Shown here: positions 18,374 through 25,821 of the stretch, in pieces | Numbering within the stretch: the stretch's first letter is position 1 | Layout: each line of letters begins with the position of its first letter | Source of the DNA: an uncultured bacterium | Lineage (GTDB): Bacteria > Bacteroidota > Ignavibacteria > Kapaibacteriales > UBA4661 | NCBI GenBank assembly: GCA_937899715.1 | Contig: CALCNX010000006.1 | Span: 1 to 57,654, forward strand | DNA: 57,654 nucleotides | Direction: 5' to 3' | Made by a program: the position numbers and the translations under genes | Notes under the pieces: generated by a model | Seen by the model: only the letters and a program-made list of their open reading frames with translations | Told to the model about the DNA's origin: nothing | Database searches by the model: none

Positions 18374-18673
18374 TTACTTGGGGGTAACATTTTCCTCATC
18401 TACAATGAAGATTTTTTCGCCCGGCTTTATCATGCCGTACTTTTCGCGGGCAATTTTTTCAATCAACAGAGTATCTTGCTCAAGGCGTACAATCTGGTTC
18501 CTGAGAGAATCCTGTTCTGCACGAGCGGCGGCAATACGCCCTGCTAAACTCCTCCGCTCCCACTCAAGCGATGCCCGCGCAAAAAGTCCGCGTGAGGAAA
18601 ATAAGGCGTAGCTTGCGATGGGAATACCAATGATGGCAATAATCATCAACCGACGTTTTTGTGCTTCGTTCAT
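18374..18673 (-). CDS. FtsB/DivIC-type septum formation initiator
   Basis: A 99-residue bitopic protein: short cytoplasmic N-terminus, one membrane helix (about 9-27), then a coiled coil (about 35-75; AARAEQDSLRNQIVRLEQ) and a short C-terminal tail with IAREKYGMIKPGEKIF, the conserved end of FtsB/DivIC family proteins. These form the FtsQLB complex that controls septal wall synthesis. A good TAnnTTTG-type promoter lies 30 bp upstream, separate from the WYL gene, and the ROK gene follows after 60 bp. Confidence 0.9.
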   Translation of the reverse strand: MNEAQKRRLMIIAIIGIPIASYALFSSRGLFARASLEWERRSLAGRIAAARAEQDSLRNQIVRLEQDTLLIEKIAREKYGMIKPGEKIFIVDEENVTPK

Positions 18674-18702
18674 AACTATATTTTTGAAAATTCAACATCG
18701 TG

Positions 18703-18732
18703 CAAATTTACACAGTGCCATTAAGGAATCAA
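18703..18732 (-). promoter_or_regulatory. Bacteroidota-type promoter for the ftsB-like gene
   Basis: On the minus strand TTG (18732-18730) is followed by 19 bases and TAAATTTG (18710-18703), fitting the Bacteroidota sigma-A pattern TTTG-N17..23-TAnnTTTG. The -7 element is 30 bp before the ATG at 18673. The -33 box overlaps the 3' end of the WYL gene. Confidence 0.6.
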
Positions 18733-19715
18733 GAAAAATCGGCGTTTGAGCCTGAAATATCGCTCAAACCAACCATCTGCCGAAGGGCGATGGCACGAAC
18801 TTCTTGCGCAAACATCACGCGTAATTCAGCAGGCGCAAGAATATGAATATGCGCTCCGAACGACAAAAGCCAACGCATAATCCACATCAGCGAGGGAACT
18901 ATAAACGTGAGAATAGCACCATTTGCGCTTGCTTCTTCTTCCACAAAGCCGTAATAGTATTTTTGTGCAGCAATAATGCGAAGCGCTTCCCGTGACACTT
19001 CCACGCGCACTTCGTGAGGTTCTTGAAGGTCGTATTGTTTCGCCAAGTAATCCGTCAACGAAAAGTGTTCGTGCGCAGAAAAATGTTCCTCGCTGAGGCG
19101 TAAATGCTGGATACGATCAAGCCGAAAATCACGTATATCTTCTCGCAAGCGGCAGTACCCGATAATATGCCAGTGGTTGCCGTAGTACACTAGGTGCAGA
19201 GGCTCTATCGAACGCTCCGTGGCATCATCTTGGCGGTTTTCGTAGCGAATGAGTACTCGCGAGCGCCGCGCTATCGCTTGCTGCAAGACCGAAAGTATAT
19301 CGCTGCCTAATTCTTCACGAAATGCCGCAGGGCGCGTAAAAACAGAGACAGAATGTCGTAAGCGTTCAAAATGTTCGCGTTTCTCGCCCGGCAAGACGGA
19401 TTGCACTTTCACCAAAGCCGATTGTAAATGCTGCTGCAAAGATTCATCGGTCAGATGCCGCACAAATTCTGCTCCCATGAGCAGCGTTCCGGCTTCTTCT
19501 TCGGTGAACATTACGGGCGCAAGATGCTCGCCTTCCAAGCTGTAACCATAGCCGGCTTCGCCTGCAATCGGTACGCCTGCCGCACAAAGCGCATCTACGT
19601 CCCGATAAACCGTCCTAACACTAATACCAAAATAATCGGCAATATCTTCCGCCCTAAGCCGTTTTTTACGCTGCAAGAGCAACACCGTTGCAATAAGGCG
19701 ATTGATTCTATCCAT
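18729..19715 (-). CDS. WYL-domain transcriptional regulator (YafY family)
   Basis: A 328-residue regulator. The N-terminal winged helix (1-60) includes MDRINRLIATVLLLQ and AEDIADYFGISVRTVYRDVDAL. A WYL sensor domain spans about 130-210 (VLIRYENR...HLVYYGNHWHIIGYCRLR...FRLDRI), followed by a WCX C-terminal extension. WYL proteins bind nucleic-acid or nucleotide-like ligands and many control DNA-damage or defence genes. The gene is divergent from the MIO ammonia-lyase gene with 121 bp between the starts, so control of that gene, itself, or both is the simplest model. ATG 19715 is chosen over 19751 because the conserved HTH starts there. Confidence 0.9.
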   Translation of the reverse strand: MDRINRLIATVLLLQRKKRLRAEDIADYFGISVRTVYRDVDALCAAGVPIAGEAGYGYSLEGEHLAPVMFTEEEAGTLLMGAEFVRHLTDESLQQHLQSALVKVQSVLPGEKREHFERLRHSVSVFTRPAAFREELGSDILSVLQQAIARRSRVLIRYENRQDDATERSIEPLHLVYYGNHWHIIGYCRLREDIRDFRLDRIQHLRLSEEHFSAHEHFSLTDYLAKQYDLQEPHEVRVEVSREALRIIAAQKYYYGFVEEEASANGAILTFIVPSLMWIMRWLLSFGAHIHILAPAELRVMFAQEVRAIALRQMVGLSDISGSNADFS

Positions 19716-19836
19716 AGTTTCACGTGATTCTACTCTCTGAAAATACTTCACCGCACCAAATCGTCCACAAAATACATCTTATCTTGCACAATCAAAACAT
19801 CTTGCATTGCCAAAAGACGAAATTCACACCAAAATT

Positions 19837-21321
19837 ATGTCTAAAATTATGTCCGACACACCATCGCTTAGCCTTTCCCCTGCCTATCGTCTTCGGTGCG
19901 CCGATGTTGTTCGCGTCGCTTGCGGCGCGCTTACGCTCCAGATCAGCAACGAAGCGCTTTTGGCAATGCAGCGCTCGCACGATGCGCTGCAAACAATTCT
20001 GAAGCGCGGCGATGCTGTGTACGGCTTGACCACAGGCTTTGGACCACTTGTTCGCTACGATGGCACTGCCAATGACGCACAGGGAATAGGCTTGATAGCT
20101 CACTTAGGCGCGGGATATGGTGAGAATGTGGAGCGAGAGGTCGTGCGTGGGGCTATGCTCACGCGCCTGCACACCCTTGCACAAGGAATGTCGGGAATTG
20201 CGCCCGCGACAGCACAGTTTTATGCTACATTACTTAATAAAAACATCATTGCTGCTGTACCTTCCATTGGCTCGTTGGGCGCAAGTGGCGACCTGATACC
20301 GCTTGCGCACATTGTTCGCGCTATGACGGGCGAGGGCGAGGTGCTGTATGGCTCGGAAACAATCCCCGCACAACAGGCGCTCCACGAAAATGGCTTGCAA
20401 CCTTGCATCCTCACCAGCCGCGATGCACTCGCGCTCGTGAACGGTACATCATTTTCGAGTGCATATATGGCGCTAGCGGTTGAGCGCAGTCGGCGCTTAC
20501 TTGCTTGCGCAGAAGACGTAACGGGCTGGATAATGCGCGTGTTGCGCTGCCGTATGAGTGGATTAGACGCTCGACTTCACGCTGCAAAAGGACATTCAGG
20601 ACAAGAAGAATCAGCACGAAATATTTTGCGCGAAGCCAGTCTTGATGGCTATACCGAAGACCCAGCGCGTACGCTTCAAGAAATTTACTCCATTCGCTGC
20701 GCTCCGCAAATTCTGGGTGCAGTGCGTGATGTGCTTTATCAAAGTCAGGCAACCACCGAACAAGAATTGAACGGGGTGGATGACAACCCGCTTGTGGATG
20801 CTTCTGCGCTTCAAGCATTGCACGGTGGAAATTTTATGACACAGCATATCGCCTTTGCTGCCGATAGCCTCAATAGCGCTCTCACGCAAACAGGAAACCT
20901 TGCCGAGCGGCAAATTGAGATGCTCGTGAATCCCACATTCAATGGCGATGCACCGCTCTTGCTTGCGGCTCGCGCGGGCGCTACGAGCGGGATGGCGGGC
21001 GTACAGATCACCGCCACGGCGCTTCTTGGAGAAATGCGCTCGCACAGGCAGCAATACGCCTCGTCGTCCTTGCCGACCAACGCAGGCAACCAAGACATCG
21101 TACCGATGGGTTTCCAAGCCGCCCGCGAGTGCTATCACCAAACCGAGCGACTGGCGGCTCTTCTGGCGTGTGAAGCGTTGTGTGTGGCACAGTTAGCAGC
21201 GTTGAAAGGGTACTCCGGCGCACAGCCAGCATGGATGATGTCATTTGAGCCATTGCGCGAGGATAGAGCAATGCGTGGTGAGATTCAGAGGCTTGCAGAG
21301 CAGATTTTACGGGGAGTTTGA
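19837..21321 (+). CDS. MIO-type aromatic amino acid ammonia-lyase, tyrosine ammonia-lyase-like
   Basis: A 494-residue enzyme of the HAL/PAL/TAL family that removes ammonia from an aromatic amino acid. The self-formed MIO cofactor comes from Ala149-Ser150-Gly151 in GSLGASGDL; the catalytic Tyr is in YGLTTGFGPL. The selectivity pair is His89-Leu90 (LIAHLGAG), which in Rhodobacter TAL reads His-Leu and gives tyrosine preference; HAL has Ser-His there and PAL Phe-Leu. The later motif is NQD (AGNQDIVPMG), as in TAL/PAL, not the QED of HAL. HGGNFM also matches TAL. Histidine degradation genes are absent nearby. So p-coumarate formation from tyrosine is predicted, though automated naming would be hutH. 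Start is uncertain among ATG 19837, ATG 19849 and TTG 19807; no clear Shine-Dalgarno. Confidence 0.85.
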   Translation: MSKIMSDTPSLSLSPAYRLRCADVVRVACGALTLQISNEALLAMQRSHDALQTILKRGDAVYGLTTGFGPLVRYDGTANDAQGIGLIAHLGAGYGENVEREVVRGAMLTRLHTLAQGMSGIAPATAQFYATLLNKNIIAAVPSIGSLGASGDLIPLAHIVRAMTGEGEVLYGSETIPAQQALHENGLQPCILTSRDALALVNGTSFSSAYMALAVERSRRLLACAEDVTGWIMRVLRCRMSGLDARLHAAKGHSGQEESARNILREASLDGYTEDPARTLQEIYSIRCAPQILGAVRDVLYQSQATTEQELNGVDDNPLVDASALQALHGGNFMTQHIAFAADSLNSALTQTGNLAERQIEMLVNPTFNGDAPLLLAARAGATSGMAGVQITATALLGEMRSHRQQYASSSLPTNAGNQDIVPMGFQAARECYHQTERLAALLACEALCVAQLAALKGYSGAQPAWMMSFEPLREDRAMRGEIQRLAEQILRGV

Positions 21322-21340
21322 GCGAGAAGTAGAAAATCAT

Positions 21341-22315
21341 CTACTGAAAAAGTGGCTGTAAGTTCGTGCGGGGAAGTGCTGCTACAACAGAGCAGAGCGT
21401 TCTTTTGCCCTGTTTCTCATCTTCCCAAAAAACAACGGTCGTGGAAGTATCGGTCTTCGTATCCCAGAGCCATTCGCCCTTGTGAAGCGCCGCCCACGCA
21501 TCACTGCGGATGGATGCGTGTTCAGCCGTTTTAGCGTCCAGATCTATTTCCCACATGTAAACCAATGTTTCGCCATGCTTAAAGACTAGGTGTGCCGACT
21601 TTTTGCCGTTTTCTTCCGAGACGACACCGCCTAAAAGCTGGGCGTTGATTTTGGGATGAACGATGTTATAGTGTACACCCGCTTTATGAAAAAATTTGTC
21701 GAGCGCCTCAAATGAACCGGTTTTGCATTGAAGCGTGATTTGTCCGCTTCGCACCGCACGATAATTCTGCAACGACTCTTTGACAAATACCGTCTGTGGC
21801 ACATCGTTGAGGACGGCGTTTGCAACGGAGTTTTGGGCAGTTTCGGATGATACGGGAGTAGGAGTAATGCGCGTTTGCAAGGAAAACCGTACCGCTACCC
21901 AGCCCAGCACAAGCACCGCCAATACTGCAACAAGCGAGTATGGACGCTGCCACATCAGGGAAACTATCTTCGGCGTATTGCGAAGCATCGGGGAGCGTTG
22001 GAGTTGAGGCGCTGTGTGCACGGGAGTTACGTTTTGACGTTCTTGCGTGTGGCTTTCGTGGTTGATGCGCTCCAGAGTTGCGGTGCGTGTCCACTCTTGT
22101 TCCAAACTAAGCAATACCAAACGCCGCGCATCCACGGGGGCAGATGTGCGAAGTCTCTCTTGACGCGCTTGCAGAACGTTTTTGACGGCGCAAAGTGAGC
22201 GATATTCCGCCTCGAACGCGGCATCATCTTTCAGGCGAGCTTCCAGAGCAGCTTTTTCTTCTGCTTGGAGTCTGCCGTCTATGTATGCGCTCAAGTGTTC
22301 GTCGTGGATTCGCAT
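21341..22315 (-). CDS. Anti-sigma factor-like membrane protein, zinc-less
   Basis: A 324-residue protein with an N-terminal anti-sigma domain (HDEHLSAYIDGRLQAEEKAALEARL), a membrane helix around residues 125-147 (YSLVAVLAVLVLGWVAVRF), and a periplasmic domain of about 170 residues. The zinc motif H-x3-C-x2-C common in ZAS-type anti-sigma factors is absent: only His is kept and the cysteine positions are not there. It lies 84 bp downstream of an ECF sigma factor gene on the same strand, the classic pairing in which it would hold the sigma factor at the membrane until an envelope signal releases it. The periplasmic part was not recognised. It ends 20 bp from the convergent lyase gene. Confidence 0.8.
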   Translation of the reverse strand: MRIHDEHLSAYIDGRLQAEEKAALEARLKDDAAFEAEYRSLCAVKNVLQARQERLRTSAPVDARRLVLLSLEQEWTRTATLERINHESHTQERQNVTPVHTAPQLQRSPMLRNTPKIVSLMWQRPYSLVAVLAVLVLGWVAVRFSLQTRITPTPVSSETAQNSVANAVLNDVPQTVFVKESLQNYRAVRSGQITLQCKTGSFEALDKFFHKAGVHYNIVHPKINAQLLGGVVSEENGKKSAHLVFKHGETLVYMWEIDLDAKTAEHASIRSDAWAALHKGEWLWDTKTDTSTTVVFWEDEKQGKRTLCSVVAALPRTNLQPLFQ

Positions 22316-22398
22316 TGCTGCTGTGGTAAATGGAAGTACGTGGAGGTCTGAAGTAATGCGTGGTACGTGGTCAATGTATGCGGTCGTATAGCTCTCAA

Positions 22399-23040
22399 TT
22401 ACGGGGTTTCATCGGCGGGCGAAGGCGGTGAGCCGCTTGTGAAACCTTTGTTTTTGGCATACTCAAAGAGTTGGTCTCGGAGAACCTTACGCGCTCGGTG
22501 GAGACGAGAACGCACCGTACCTATGGGGCAATCCAGTATTTCTGCAATTTCTTCGTAGGTCATGCTTTCAATATCACTTAAAATGAGCACCGTGCGAAAA
22601 GCTTCCGGAAGCAATTGTAATGCTTCCGTCACTTCATCATCAAGAAGAGTATTAAAGAGTGTTTCTTCAAGATTGTTCGCATCTGCGCTTGCCGGACGGA
22701 GTGTCTCGTAATATTCTTCAATCTCGTCATACCGAACCTTATCCGGCTCACGAGACTGCTTGCGATAGCGGTTGATAAATGAGTTCTTTGAGATTTGAAA
22801 CAACCACGCCTTGCAATTAGTTCCCTTCTGAAAACTGTCGAAGAAGCGAAACGCTTTCAAATACGTCTCTTGCAGCAAATCCCGCGCGTCTTCGCCGTTA
22901 CCAGTGAGGTTGTAGGCAAAGTGATACACCGAATCCATATAGGGAAGCGCTTCCTGCTCAAAAGCACGCTTTTTTTCGTTCAAGCGCGTTTGCTCAGGAA
23001 GTGTGTCGTCGAAGCCTTGTTGTTGCAAAGGACTATTCAT
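22399..23040 (-). CDS. ECF-type RNA polymerase sigma factor
   Basis: A 213-residue sigma-70 family protein of the extracytoplasmic function group. Region 2 (about 25-100) has LTGNGEDARDLLQETYLKAFRFF and KAWLFQISKNSFINRYRK; region 4 (about 135-190) has LPEAFRTVLILSDIESMTYEEIAEIL and PIGTVRSRLHRARKVLR. The short acidic linker (DEIEEYYETLRP) is seen in the RpoE-like groups. The anti-sigma gene follows. Regulon unknown; the usual self-regulatory promoter was not identified upstream. Confidence 0.93.
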   Translation of the reverse strand: MNSPLQQQGFDDTLPEQTRLNEKKRAFEQEALPYMDSVYHFAYNLTGNGEDARDLLQETYLKAFRFFDSFQKGTNCKAWLFQISKNSFINRYRKQSREPDKVRYDEIEEYYETLRPASADANNLEETLFNTLLDDEVTEALQLLPEAFRTVLILSDIESMTYEEIAEILDCPIGTVRSRLHRARKVLRDQLFEYAKNKGFTSGSPPSPADETP

Positions 23041-23086
23041 CTGGTTTTCGGAAATATCAGCGTTTGGATTCTCAAAGAAAGTGCAA

Positions 23087-23725
23087 TCATACTACTACTG
23101 CTTCGGTTTTCTGCTGCGCCCGTTCAAATCTGACCCACGCTACGATGCAGAATATCAACGTTAGTAAAGAAAAAATGATTTCCAGCGTCAGCAAGGTATC
23201 TTGTTGTTGGGTGGTGATGTGATTATTCATCAGCAGGCGTGGTGCGGGACTTGCCCACCAAATGGCTAATGCGAATCCAAGAATACACAAGGTTACTCCA
23301 ATCCACTGGCTCAACTTTCGGTAGCTGAATATCCCAATAACAACAAGTAATACGCCAGCCGCCCAATAGAATACCATTTTGCGAGGCTGTACCGTTGCTT
23401 CTTCTCTGTCCCGAATCGCTTCTGCGAGAATGGTTCTCTGCGCTGTCAATGTCGCAACGCGGTCGTAAGGGTATTTATCAATGCGCCGAAGTGAGTCCTC
23501 GTATTTCTCAAAATTCTGCAACTCTTTTTGGGTCTTGTCATAATCACGCGCCAACTGCTCGAGCGGAAGGTCTTTCGAGGCAAGCGCTTCCACATTTGTT
23601 GCGTATTGGTCGAGTATGGAACCCTGAGGTTTGAGAAATTTCGTGTATGTGTTGAGCAACAACTGGACGACAAGCGTACCAATGAAGATAAACACAACTA
23701 TTTTGTAGAATAACGGTTTTTTCAT
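23087..23725 (-). CDS. Membrane protein of unknown function
   Basis: A 212-residue protein not recognised as a family. It has an N-terminal membrane helix (about 6-25), a roughly 90-residue predicted coiled, charged region (LEQLARDYDKTQKELQNFEKYEDSL), then three close helices (about 117-135, 140-157, 178-200). Four helices put both ends on the same side. It is encoded 46 bp upstream of the ECF sigma gene on the same strand, so it might be part of the same envelope-stress unit. Confidence 0.75.
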   Translation of the reverse strand: MKKPLFYKIVVFIFIGTLVVQLLLNTYTKFLKPQGSILDQYATNVEALASKDLPLEQLARDYDKTQKELQNFEKYEDSLRRIDKYPYDRVATLTAQRTILAEAIRDREEATVQPRKMVFYWAAGVLLVVIGIFSYRKLSQWIGVTLCILGFALAIWWASPAPRLLMNNHITTQQQDTLLTLEIIFSLLTLIFCIVAWVRFERAQQKTEAVVV

Positions 23726-23936
23726 TCAGCGATTGTTCAAAAGAAGTCAAAAGAAGTAAGTGTAAGAAAGATTTTGGCTGCACAACAACATCATCATCAG
23801 CCGACGCACACCAATCTACAAAAAAAAGATTGAGCCGCAATCTGAAAAAGCGAGATGCTCCTTTGCTCAGAAATGTACCAATCGGTGCATTTCGAGGAAC
23901 ACCAAACGTTAGAAATGGTGTATGGCGAACAGCTTG

Positions 23937-25757
23937 TCATGGCTTCGCAAACAGCACAAAGCCTTTGTTCTCCCACGCAACATTATACTTTTTCTCCACC
24001 AAAAAGAGCGAATCCAGATACGTGGCGCAGTCGTGAGAATACGCATACTCGCCGTAGAACATTTTCTCCGGTGTATAGCCAAGCGAAAACATATTTGTCG
24101 GGCGGTCAGCATCAAGGGAAACAGAGGTGTTCGGGTCAAACTTTGCCCGCACAACGTAACGCGGAAACGCCTCGCATGATTTTGTGTACGAAAGCAAATC
24201 CTGCCGCACCGTCCACATCTGTCCTATCCACGGGTGTTTGTACCACGGTACTGTCTTGGTCACAAAATACAGCATCGCCATACTCGGATATGCCTGAAGC
24301 GTGTCGCCCTCTCGCACACCCCGCGAACGTAATTCCGTCAATAATTCCTCCAGCGTTTCGGTGCGCCCCGGGCTTGAAACGATGCTGTGCAGCGCGGGGG
24401 AGGAAAATTTTGCGCTCAAGCGGTACGTGGGTTGGTCGCGGTAGGGCATTTGCAAGCGCAGCGCTATTCCCAGCACGACCGCCCCAACAACAAGCAATGA
24501 CCGCACAAAACGAAGCTCCAGATACCGCGAAACAAACGTGCGCGATTCCAAAAGTGCAATCGGGAAAATAAGCCACACGCCATGCCGGAAATTACTCACC
24601 CACACGCCCGAACCACCCAAACTCACCAGCACAAAAAACGCAAACGCGCTCATAAAAAGTATCTGCTTGGGAATACCCATCGTGCGCCATTCCGTAACGG
24701 CAATATACCCCACAATCAGAAGCGGTGCGCCGAGCAAGAACGACGTGATTGGTCCATAATGGAAACCAAGCGACTTCGAGGCAAGCAAAATCACAACGCT
24801 CACAATACCCGCCGCAAAAACAACGAGCAGCGAGTTTTCGACAATATTTCCCACGCGCCCGCGCAAAAACGTCATTCGTTTCCATAGCAGCGCAAGCACT
24901 ATCGCTGCTGCACCAACGCTCAAAATTTTTCCGTAACGTAGCGCCGTGCTGACGGTGAGCGGGTAATACCCCAATTCGGGATGATGAGCCGCATATTCGT
25001 GGAAGGTATTGACCGCCGTGATAGATTTTATGCTGGCTTCGATGATACCTTGCGCGGTGAAGCCTCTCAAGAGCAGCAAGCCCATGCAGACAAGCGCACC
25101 TGCCACAAAGCCCGACACATACAGCGTTCCCAGACGCAGAATGATGCGTTTGTCGTACCCGCGCAGCATTGCAAAGGCAAGCATTGCCACCGCAAACACG
25201 CACCAAAGACCCATCGGCAGACGCGAGAACACCATGAAGGCAGCAATAAAGCCGGATATGAACATCAGTGCTGCCGGATGCAGTTTCATGGGGCGCTGCG
25301 CAAAATACCGCATAAAAAACGCCGTGCTTGCCAGTGCCAGAAATCCGGGCAGGTTGTGGTATTCAATAATCAAGCCTTCTTCGCTATTGAACACCGCCAG
25401 AATCAGCGTCGGCACAAGCGCGAAGGCAAGCGCCCGTCTGTCCTCGTAGAACCACGCGAGAATCACGTAGCAGACAAGCGCAGAAGCGGTCATCATCAGC
25501 ACCCATTGGAAGCGATACGCCAGAAGCGAGTCTGCTCCTGTGTAGAACCAAAATCCTGCCAGAAAAGCGCTGCCGAAATTATTGAAATCCCACAAAGCCG
25601 CTTTCGGGTGCGCGGCTTGCATCCACGCCATTGTGGTGCTATAGCCAGTATCGGTGTAGTCCAGCCCGAAAAAAATGAGCGGCAGCAGAAGGCAAAACGA
25701 AATGCCGCCAAGAATAAGCCCATAGCGCACAACAGGACGCTGAAGAAATGAGGTCAT
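23937..25757 (-). CDS. Polytopic membrane protein, possible GT-C glycosyltransferase
   Basis: A 606-residue protein with about 11-13 predicted membrane helices in the first 440 residues and a soluble C-terminal domain of about 150 residues. The first extramembrane loop carries an acidic pair (Asp33 and Asp36 in LDYTDTGYS), the feature used by GT-C lipid-linked sugar transferases for catalysis. No closer family could be named, and a substrate is not suggested. It is flanked by a 211-bp gap containing nothing recognised and by the beta-propeller gene 64 bp upstream. Function assignment is tentative. Confidence 0.7.
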   Translation of the reverse strand: MTSFLQRPVVRYGLILGGISFCLLLPLIFFGLDYTDTGYSTTMAWMQAAHPKAALWDFNNFGSAFLAGFWFYTGADSLLAYRFQWVLMMTASALVCYVILAWFYEDRRALAFALVPTLILAVFNSEEGLIIEYHNLPGFLALASTAFFMRYFAQRPMKLHPAALMFISGFIAAFMVFSRLPMGLWCVFAVAMLAFAMLRGYDKRIILRLGTLYVSGFVAGALVCMGLLLLRGFTAQGIIEASIKSITAVNTFHEYAAHHPELGYYPLTVSTALRYGKILSVGAAAIVLALLWKRMTFLRGRVGNIVENSLLVVFAAGIVSVVILLASKSLGFHYGPITSFLLGAPLLIVGYIAVTEWRTMGIPKQILFMSAFAFFVLVSLGGSGVWVSNFRHGVWLIFPIALLESRTFVSRYLELRFVRSLLVVGAVVLGIALRLQMPYRDQPTYRLSAKFSSPALHSIVSSPGRTETLEELLTELRSRGVREGDTLQAYPSMAMLYFVTKTVPWYKHPWIGQMWTVRQDLLSYTKSCEAFPRYVVRAKFDPNTSVSLDADRPTNMFSLGYTPEKMFYGEYAYSHDCATYLDSLFLVEKKYNVAWENKGFVLFAKP

Positions 25758-25821
25758 AATTTAAGGTTTGAAGAGATTGAACGATGATTAGAACCGATAA
25801 AAATAGTGCGGGAAGCGCACG

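Noticed and set aside
19837..21321. Histidine-utilisation (hut) locus
   Set aside because: No hutU, hutI or hutG nearby and the selectivity residues are not those of HAL.
21328..21345. AGTAGA/TCTACT hairpin as a terminator between the lyase and anti-sigma genes
   Set aside because: Only six base pairs and no T-run.
24136..25751. Long frames opposite or beside the polytopic membrane protein gene
   Set aside because: They are reverse-strand or shifted reads of a GC-rich real gene; Arg/His/Cys-rich composition is typical of such shadows.
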